27,255 nt of DNA, from assembly GCA_002327905.1 (NCBI GenBank), contig DCUY01000086.1:1-27255 (forward strand). Reading direction: 5' to 3'. Position 1 is the first letter of the stretch. Every line of letters begins with the position of its first letter. Source of the DNA: Caldifarciminota bacterium UBA2202. GTDB lineage: Bacteria; Hydrothermota; 32-111. Positions 21,840-27,255 of this stretch are shown here, one piece after another. The translations under genes and the position numbers were made by a program. A model generated the notes under the pieces. It made no database searches and was not told the origin of the DNA. It saw only the letters and a program-made list of their open reading frames with translations.

Positions 21840-23330
21840 ATGAAAAAAAATAAGGGAATGTTTCTGCTTCTGCTGTTTAGCATACTTTATCTCGCAATTG
21901 AATTTCCGCTTCTGACAACAATAACAAAAGTGTGGGTTGACGAACCCTGGTATGCAGGGACTGCATATAATTTTTCTCAGGGGCATGGTTTTACAAACGA
22001 AAATGTTGTTGGATTATATGGCGGAGATGTCTTATTCGGATACCCACTTTTTCTGGGTGCCTTTATGAAAATATTCGGTTCGTCTCTCTTTGCATGCAGA
22101 ATGTTTTCGCTCATGTGCGGCTACATTCTTCTGGTGATAATGTTTTTCATTTTACGGGAACTTACTGAAGACATGAGAGTGATATTTGTATTTTATCTGC
22201 TTTTCATTTTTTCTTCAACTGTATATATTGTATTCAGAACGATAAGGCCTGAAGCAATAAAGATAATATTTTCATCAATGTCCCTTCTCTTCCTGGTAAA
22301 AGCCTACAAGGGAAAACCGCTTTTATTTGCCGTATCGGGGTTTTTAATAGTTGCTGGAGCATTATGCCATCCGGATGAACTTATATTTGCTTTTGTCTTT
22401 CTAATTATAATAGCGGCTTATTCAATTAAAATCAGAAACTACAGGCCTGTTTTATATTATTCCGCTGGAGCTACTGCAACAATTTTCATTTTTGTATTCT
22501 TTTTACATGTTTATAAAAATATGACTCTTTATGATTTTTATATCTACTACGGAAGACGGCTCTCCGTATACGACAGTTCGCTGATAGGAGATCTAATTCT
22601 AAAATTCAATAACATTATAAAAGATTATGCGCTTGGCTTCAAGAGATTGTTTATACTGATATTCGAAATAGGCATGCCTGTTTGGGGTCTCTTCTATTTC
22701 AAAAAGAATAAAAGAATTTACTATCTCTCCTTAATCGGAATATTATTCTTCACAATATCATTTGTTTTTCTTGAAAGAATTGTAACAAGAGGGTTCATTT
22801 CCATAATCCTTTATTCAATTCTTATCTTTGCTTTAATTTTTCAAGAGGAGATGAAGAGAAAAAAAATTCTTTTTATAGTAATTGGAATTGGAGCGGTGTA
22901 TTTATTGAACAATTTTGCTGCCATAAGTTTTCTAATACTAAGGGACAGAGAAAATACTCCTTACTCTGTGATTGAGAAAAAAATTGATAATATGATAGAT
23001 GATGATGCAGTAGTTCTGTCACATCTGAATTTTTATTTCCCTATGAAAAACAATATATTTTACAACGACTACACAATATACTCTTTAACAAATGCAGTTG
23101 ATATTGATTCACTTCTAAATACGGATAAAATTGACTTTGCAGTACTGTCTAATTCGGCATTGCAGAATAAAACAGGAACCAGCGGAAGAGCCGAAAAGAA
23201 AGAGTCATTGGCTGATTTTGCAAGGTACTATATGAAGGCGAAGGAGTATGCCGAAACAAAGCTTAATCTTGAAGATTCCATAATAACAAAAGGCTACGGG
23301 AATATTTATATTTATTCGCGTAAAAAATAG
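21840..23330 (+). CDS. Membrane GT-C (PMT/ArnT-type) glycosyltransferase
   Basis: A 496-residue polytopic inner-membrane protein with roughly 10-11 hydrophobic segments, the first at residues ~7-27. The first extracytoplasmic loop carries VWVDEPWYAG with D34-E35, the acidic catalytic pair position of GT-C enzymes of the PMT_2/GT39/GT83 type; RPEAIKI and CHPDELIF also resemble the family. Such enzymes move a sugar from a polyprenyl-phosphate donor to lipid A, protein or glycan on the periplasmic side. The acceptor is unknown. AGGAGAG lies 6 bases before the ATG. Proximity to the dTDP-sugar genes suggests a role in surface glycan decoration. Confidence 0.78.
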   Translation: MKKNKGMFLLLLFSILYLAIEFPLLTTITKVWVDEPWYAGTAYNFSQGHGFTNENVVGLYGGDVLFGYPLFLGAFMKIFGSSLFACRMFSLMCGYILLVIMFFILRELTEDMRVIFVFYLLFIFSSTVYIVFRTIRPEAIKIIFSSMSLLFLVKAYKGKPLLFAVSGFLIVAGALCHPDELIFAFVFLIIIAAYSIKIRNYRPVLYYSAGATATIFIFVFFLHVYKNMTLYDFYIYYGRRLSVYDSSLIGDLILKFNNIIKDYALGFKRLFILIFEIGMPVWGLFYFKKNKRIYYLSLIGILFFTISFVFLERIVTRGFISIILYSILIFALIFQEEMKRKKILFIVIGIGAVYLLNNFAAISFLILRDRENTPYSVIEKKIDNMIDDDAVVLSHLNFYFPMKNNIFYNDYTIYSLTNAVDIDSLLNTDKIDFAVLSNSALQNKTGTSGRAEKKESLADFARYYMKAKEYAETKLNLEDSIITKGYGNIYIYSRKK

Positions 23331-23334
23331 TTCC

Positions 23335-23363
23335 TTGACTATTTTATGAATACTTGCTATTAT
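23335..23363 (+). promoter_or_regulatory. Sigma-70 promoter of the rmlB-rmlA-asn unit
   Basis: TTGACT (23335-23340), a 17-base spacer and TATTAT (23358-23363) stand in the 51-base gap after the glycosyltransferase gene. Transcription would start near 23370, only ~12 bases before the rmlB ATG, leaving no room for a normal Shine-Dalgarno, and none is visible. Confidence 0.65.
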
Positions 23364-23381
23364 TTTATATAAGATAAAATT

Positions 23382-24413
23382 ATGAATAAAAAAATATTAA
23401 TTACGGGTGGAGCAGGTTTCATAGGGTCTAATTTCATTCATTATCTGCTTAAGAATACTGACTATGAAATATTGAATCTGGATGCTCTCACATACGCAGG
23501 AAATCTTGAAAATCTGAGAAATGTGAAGGATGATAAAAGATACGGTTTCATAAAATGCGATATCAGGATTAAAGATGACCTTAAGAAGGTGTTTGCTGAA
23601 AATGAATTTTACGGAGTAATCAATTTTGCAGCTGAGAGTCATGTTGACAGGAGCATACTTGAGCCTGCAGTTTTTATTGACACAAATGTGAAGGGAACTC
23701 TCAATCTTCTCCAGATGTCATTGGAGGCGAGAGTAAGCAGGTTTCTGCAAATTTCGACTGACGAAGTCTACGGAGAGCTTGAAAATGCCGAGGACAAGCC
23801 ATTCACGGAAAACTCTCAAATCAAGCCGAATTCTCCCTATGCCGCATCAAAAGCCGCTTCTGATTTATTGGCGCTCTCATTTATGCGCACATATAAAATG
23901 GATGTGATTGTCACGAGGTGTTCAAACAATTACGGGCCGTATCAATTCCCGGAGAAGCTTATCCCACTGATAATTTATAAAGCATTAAAGAATGAAAAAC
24001 TGCCTGTATATGGAGACGGTCTGAATGTAAGAGACTGGATCCATGTTGATGACCATTCAAAGGGAGTGCTTTTGGCATTTGAAAAAGGCGAGTCCGGAAG
24101 CGTTTACAATATAGGGAGCAGAAACGAAAAAAAGAATATAGATTTGGTTAAAGAGATTCTTTCAATGCTTAACAGAAGCGAAAATCTCATAGAGTTTGTC
24201 AAAGACCGTCCGGGGCATGACAGAAGATATGCTATTAACCCGTCAAAAATAGAGAAAGAACTGGGATTCTTTTCCGAGCATGATTTTACAAAATCACTGA
24301 AAGAGACAATTGAATGGTATAAAAATAATTCCCCTTGGGTGGAAGACTGCACGAGCGGAGCATATATGGAATACTATGAGAAGAATTACAAACACAAGAT
24401 GGAGGGAGAGTGA
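23382..24413 (+). CDS. rmlB: dTDP-glucose 4,6-dehydratase
   Basis: A 343-residue SDR-family enzyme converting dTDP-glucose to dTDP-4-keto-6-deoxyglucose. The NAD-binding GGAGFIG (9-15) with D34, the active-site STDEVYG (125-131, T126-D127-E128), and Y153 with K157 in SPYAASK are all intact; NNYGPYQFPEKLIP and GDGLNVRDWIHVDD follow as in the family. It has its own promoter and an almost absent leader. The stop overlaps the GTG of rmlA. Confidence 0.96.
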   Translation: MNKKILITGGAGFIGSNFIHYLLKNTDYEILNLDALTYAGNLENLRNVKDDKRYGFIKCDIRIKDDLKKVFAENEFYGVINFAAESHVDRSILEPAVFIDTNVKGTLNLLQMSLEARVSRFLQISTDEVYGELENAEDKPFTENSQIKPNSPYAASKAASDLLALSFMRTYKMDVIVTRCSNNYGPYQFPEKLIPLIIYKALKNEKLPVYGDGLNVRDWIHVDDHSKGVLLAFEKGESGSVYNIGSRNEKKNIDLVKEILSMLNRSENLIEFVKDRPGHDRRYAINPSKIEKELGFFSEHDFTKSLKETIEWYKNNSPWVEDCTSGAYMEYYEKNYKHKMEGE

Positions 24414-25300
24414 AGAATACAAGAGGAATCATACTCGCAGGAGGAAGCGGAAGCAGATTGTTTCCTCTGACATCAATATATTCCAAACAGCTTCTTGCTG
24501 TTTATGACAAGCCGATGATATATTATCCTCTCTCAACTCTTATGCTTTCCGGAGTGAGGGAATTACTGATAATTTCCACTCCTGAAATGCTGAAATGGTA
24601 CAGACTTCTCTTTAAAGACGGAAAACACTTAGGCCTTGATATTAAGTATGCAGAACAGAAGGAGCCGAAGGGTATAGCAGAAGCTCTCATCATTGGAAAA
24701 GATTTCATAAAGAAAGATAATGTGATGCTTATACTCGGCGATAATATTTTTTACGGAGATTTCACTGAAATGAGAAAGGCAAAAGAGAAGAATGAAAATG
24801 CCACAATATTCGCCTACTATGTCAAGGACCCGGAAAGATACGGAATAATAGAGTTTGACGGAAAGGATAATGCAAAAAATATTATTGAAAAACCGAAGAA
24901 CCATGTATCCAATTACGCTGTCGTGGGGCTCTATATCTATGATTCAGACTCTCCGCGGATAGCAATGTCTTTAAACCCGTCAAAGAGGGGAGAGCTTGAA
25001 ATAAGTGATTTGAATAATGTTTATCTAAAGAGGAGAGAGCTTCAGGTGGTAAAACTCGGAAGGGGTTTCGCATGGCTTGATACAGGCACCCCTGAGTCGC
25101 TTCTTGATGCTTCAAATTTCATAGGAACCATTGAATCGCGCCAGTCACTGAAGGTGGGATGCATTGAAGAGATTTCATTGAGAATGGGGTTTTTGCCTTA
25201 TTCTAAATACAAAAAATTAGTTCTCGGATACCCTGACAGTGAATATAAAAATTATTTGATGAATATTATGAGGGATATTAAAATAAAGGAGGATATATGA
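24410..25300 (+). CDS. rmlA: Glucose-1-phosphate thymidylyltransferase (GTG start)
   Basis: A 296-residue nucleotidyltransferase that makes dTDP-glucose, the RmlB substrate. It carries GIILAGGSGSRLFPLT (6-21), K26 in the SKQLLAVYDKPMIYYPL block, LGDNIFYG (109-116), EKPK (160-163) and FAWLDTGTPESLL (220-232). GTG 24410 overlaps the rmlB stop (GTGA), preceded by a GGAGGGAG site. Length is typical. rmlC and rmlD are not in the window, so the final sugar need not be rhamnose. Confidence 0.96.
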   Translation: MKNTRGIILAGGSGSRLFPLTSIYSKQLLAVYDKPMIYYPLSTLMLSGVRELLIISTPEMLKWYRLLFKDGKHLGLDIKYAEQKEPKGIAEALIIGKDFIKKDNVMLILGDNIFYGDFTEMRKAKEKNENATIFAYYVKDPERYGIIEFDGKDNAKNIIEKPKNHVSNYAVVGLYIYDSDSPRIAMSLNPSKRGELEISDLNNVYLKRRELQVVKLGRGFAWLDTGTPESLLDASNFIGTIESRQSLKVGCIEEISLRMGFLPYSKYKKLVLGYPDSEYKNYLMNIMRDIKIKEDI

Positions 25301-27009
25301 TAGGATTGTACGGGTGTTATTCCAAACATATGCAGATTTCACAGGACTCGGCGAAGTTTGCCGGTGACCCTTTGAAAATCAATGAGATGAAGAAGATGGG
25401 GCGCGGATTTGCGGGAAGAAATACTCTCAATCAGTTTTTGAATGATAAAGTCTTCTTTGAAGACGCAGAACTCATGATTGGATTTGAAGGAATTGTATTC
25501 AATTCAAATGTTCTTAAAAAACAGTCTTCAGTCAATTCAATGTTTGAACTTATAAAGAAAAATTTTAAAGCATCCGTTAAGTCATTCCCTTCATCAATGC
25601 ACGGTAATTTCACGGGCTTTGTCTATGACAAGGCATCCGACAGGATAAATCTCTTTACATGCCAGAACGGCGCAAAACAGATGTTCTATTATTTAAGCAG
25701 AGAAAAATCCATCTTTTTGTTTGCAAATACAGTTGAAGCTGTCGCAGAGATGATGAGACAAAACGGCATTCCCGTCAAATTGAATGAGGATGGAGCAAAT
25801 TGCATGCTCTCAATAGGATATATGATAGGAGATGTGACTCTCATCGAAGGCGTAAAAAAAATTGAGCCCGGAACAATTCTTTCTTTTGACGGAAATAATA
25901 TCATTGAAGAAAAATACTTTAGAATTTCGTCATATCCTGTCATACAAAAATCAGAGGATGCAATTATAGAAGAGCTTGACAATCTCTATATACAGGCAAT
26001 AAAAGCAGAGTATGAAAAAGACCTTGAATATTCATACAAGCATATTTCCACGCTCTCAGGAGGCCTTGATTCGAGGATGAATGTTTTAAATGCGCACAGA
26101 CTCGGTTTCAAGGATTTTTTAAGCATCTGCTTCTCCGAAAACAATTATCTTGATGAGACAATATCGAAAAAGATAGCATCTGACATGAAAGACGAATATA
26201 TGTTTTATTCTCTCAATAACGGCACATACCTAAGGGATATTGAAAGCTCAAGCAGAGCGAATGATTCTCTTGTATTTTACAGCGGTTCTTCATATATGTA
26301 TTCAATGATTTCAAAACTTAATCTCAAAGGGTACGGTCTTATGCACACAGGAGTGGCGGGAAATGAGGTTCTGTACACTTCTCTTCAGCTTCCTTATCAT
26401 GACAAGCCGACTCCCGAGAGGCTGAAAATAATTTTTTACTCTACAAAGCTTTACGAGAGGGCGATTCCTATGCTGAGGCCTCTCTGCGAGAAATACGAAA
26501 CAATGGAGCAGATGGCATTTTATGAAAAATGCGTGAACGGAATGTACAATGCATTCATGCAGATTCAGCAGTTCACTGAATTCGCATCTCCGTCCATTCA
26601 TCCTCTTCCCCTTGAATATATAATGAGGATAGACCCGAAACTGAAATTCAATGCCGGTATATATGTAAAATGGGCTCTGAAGAAGACTCCTCATGTAAAT
26701 GACTACAGATGGGAGCATATTGCCGGAGCAAAACTCTCTTCAATGAAGGCAGAGATTTTCATGAGAAAAGCAATGAAGCGAATAGCCACTCTTGTTTTGG
26801 GATACAGGCCTTCAAAGAATCCTTGGGAGAAATGGATGAAGAGAAATAATGTTCTGATGACTGAACTTGACAATTATTACAATGCCAATCTGCATCTTAT
26901 TGATAAGGGAATGAAGAGCGACGCCGAGTATCTTTATAAAAAAGGAACTCTGAAAGAGAAGACTCAGGTGCTGACACTCCTTGCAGGTGTAAAACATCTG
27001 ATAAAATAG
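25297..27009 (+). CDS. Asparagine-synthetase-like amidotransferase lacking the N-terminal Cys
   Basis: A 570-residue AsnB-type protein. Residues ~1-210 have the class-II glutaminase layout (FEGIVFNSNVL; MHGNFTGFVYDKASDRINLF; IEGVKKIEPGTIL) and residues ~215-570 the synthetase part with the PP-loop SGGLDSR (254-260). Active glutaminases need Cys at position 2; here the start is MIGLYGC with Ile2, so glutamine hydrolysis is unlikely and the enzyme may use free ammonia or another amine donor. ATG 25297 overlaps the rmlA stop (ATGA), with AGGAGG just upstream, so it is translationally coupled to a dTDP-sugar gene. AsnB-like proteins in polysaccharide loci often amidate uronic acids or other glycan carboxylates; that role is inference. 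Confidence 0.85.
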   Translation: MIGLYGCYSKHMQISQDSAKFAGDPLKINEMKKMGRGFAGRNTLNQFLNDKVFFEDAELMIGFEGIVFNSNVLKKQSSVNSMFELIKKNFKASVKSFPSSMHGNFTGFVYDKASDRINLFTCQNGAKQMFYYLSREKSIFLFANTVEAVAEMMRQNGIPVKLNEDGANCMLSIGYMIGDVTLIEGVKKIEPGTILSFDGNNIIEEKYFRISSYPVIQKSEDAIIEELDNLYIQAIKAEYEKDLEYSYKHISTLSGGLDSRMNVLNAHRLGFKDFLSICFSENNYLDETISKKIASDMKDEYMFYSLNNGTYLRDIESSSRANDSLVFYSGSSYMYSMISKLNLKGYGLMHTGVAGNEVLYTSLQLPYHDKPTPERLKIIFYSTKLYERAIPMLRPLCEKYETMEQMAFYEKCVNGMYNAFMQIQQFTEFASPSIHPLPLEYIMRIDPKLKFNAGIYVKWALKKTPHVNDYRWEHIAGAKLSSMKAEIFMRKAMKRIATLVLGYRPSKNPWEKWMKRNNVLMTELDNYYNANLHLIDKGMKSDAEYLYKKGTLKEKTQVLTLLAGVKHLIK

Positions 27010-27069
27010 ATTCAAATAGGGAAATTCTGTATCCTGCTTAATGGGACTCACAATTGTTTAGTTGGGAAT

Positions 27070-27168
27070 ATGGAAATACATTTCAGAAAAAGATTGAAGT
27101 TATCTAATTATAATTACTCTTCTAATGGAGCTTATTTCATAACATGTATTCGTTCCGAGATGTGTTGA
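27070..27168 (+). pseudogene. Truncated IS200/RAYT-like transposase N-terminus
   Basis: A 32-codon remnant reads MEIHFRKRLKLSNYNYSSN then GAYFITCIRSEMC before TGA. This matches the N-terminus of Y1-type (HUH) transposases of the IS200/RAYT group, where a basic R/K-rich start leads to Y-x-Y-S-x-N-GAYF-x-T. A complete member is about 150-250 residues. None of the three frames after 27168 continues the family pattern, so the gene is broken rather than shifted by one base. The sequence beyond the stop is GC-rich and unlike the rest of the window. Confidence 0.55.
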
Positions 27169-27255
27169 CAGTAGGTGTCTGCCGAAGAGCGAGCGTCGGC
27201 TCACACACTTCGCTTAGCCGCGTCTTTGTCTGGCGTAGCAGGAAGCCCGGCGCTC
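27169..27255. repeat. GC-rich REP-like block at the window edge
   Basis: The last ~87 bases are clearly GC-richer than the surrounding AT-rich DNA and include a stem GCCGA (27181-27185) / TCGGC (27196-27200) with a 10-base loop. The position next to a transposase remnant of the RAYT kind suits a REP-type palindromic element. Only part is visible. Confidence 0.35.

Noticed and set aside
27166..27255. Open frame continuing to the right edge in another phase after the transposase stop
   Set aside because: The translation (LTVGVCRRASVGS...) does not resemble the rest of a Y1 transposase and is what GC-rich DNA gives by chance.

Overview
The window looks like the chromosome of a diderm bacterium from an uncultured lineage, probably in or near the Fibrobacteres-Chlorobi-Bacteroidetes (FCB) superphylum; WOR-3/Stahlbacteria-like genomes fit, but this is inference. 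The evidence is two tandem proteins with C-terminal type IX secretion (Por) sorting domains, a bacterial S10-spc-alpha ribosomal supercluster with zinc-binding (C+) forms of S4, S14 and L36, and dTDP-hexose surface-sugar genes. The window is AT-rich overall, with heavy use of ATA and AGA codons.

Layout. (1) Bases 1-3506 hold two T9SS cargo genes; the first is cut by the left edge and the second carries FG-GAP-like repeats. (2) Bases 3507-3731 are a gene-free gap with a degenerate palindromic repeat. (3) Bases 3732-4298, minus strand, encode a tandem-HTH MerR-type regulator. Its consensus sigma-70 promoter overlaps an 18-bp near-palindrome. (4) From a strong promoter at 4486-4514 runs a long co-directional cluster: tuf, then rpsJ through rplQ (4598-19994). 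It is the canonical S10, spc and alpha order including secY, adk, infA, rpmJ and rpoA, but map is absent between adk and infA and rpsL-rpsG-fusA do not precede tuf. (5) The cluster runs without a gap into a GHL10-type secreted glycoside-hydrolase-like protein, a YggS-type PLP protein and a membrane GT-C glycosyltransferase (19991-23330). (6) A new promoter at 23335-23363 starts rmlB-rmlA and an asparagine-synthetase-like gene that lacks the glutaminase cysteine (23382-27009). This is probably the start of a surface-polysaccharide locus continuing to the right. (7) The right edge holds a truncated IS200/RAYT-like transposase start abutting a GC-rich block.

How the parts work together. Region 4 supplies the ribosome, EF-Tu, the Sec translocon, adenylate kinase and RNA polymerase alpha. 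Regions 1 and 5 encode Sec-exported or membrane proteins, and region 6 makes nucleotide sugars.

The most unusual structural signal is a repeated one. At 1320-1349 and 20002-20028 a strong hairpin plus T-tract (an intrinsic terminator) lies inside the first codons of the next gene, so the U-tract also codes for the hydrophobic Leu/Phe core of a signal peptide. In both cases the upstream stop codon is within a few bases of the downstream start. This arrangement suggests attenuation of the exported-protein gene, possibly relieved when translation is coupled across the junction.
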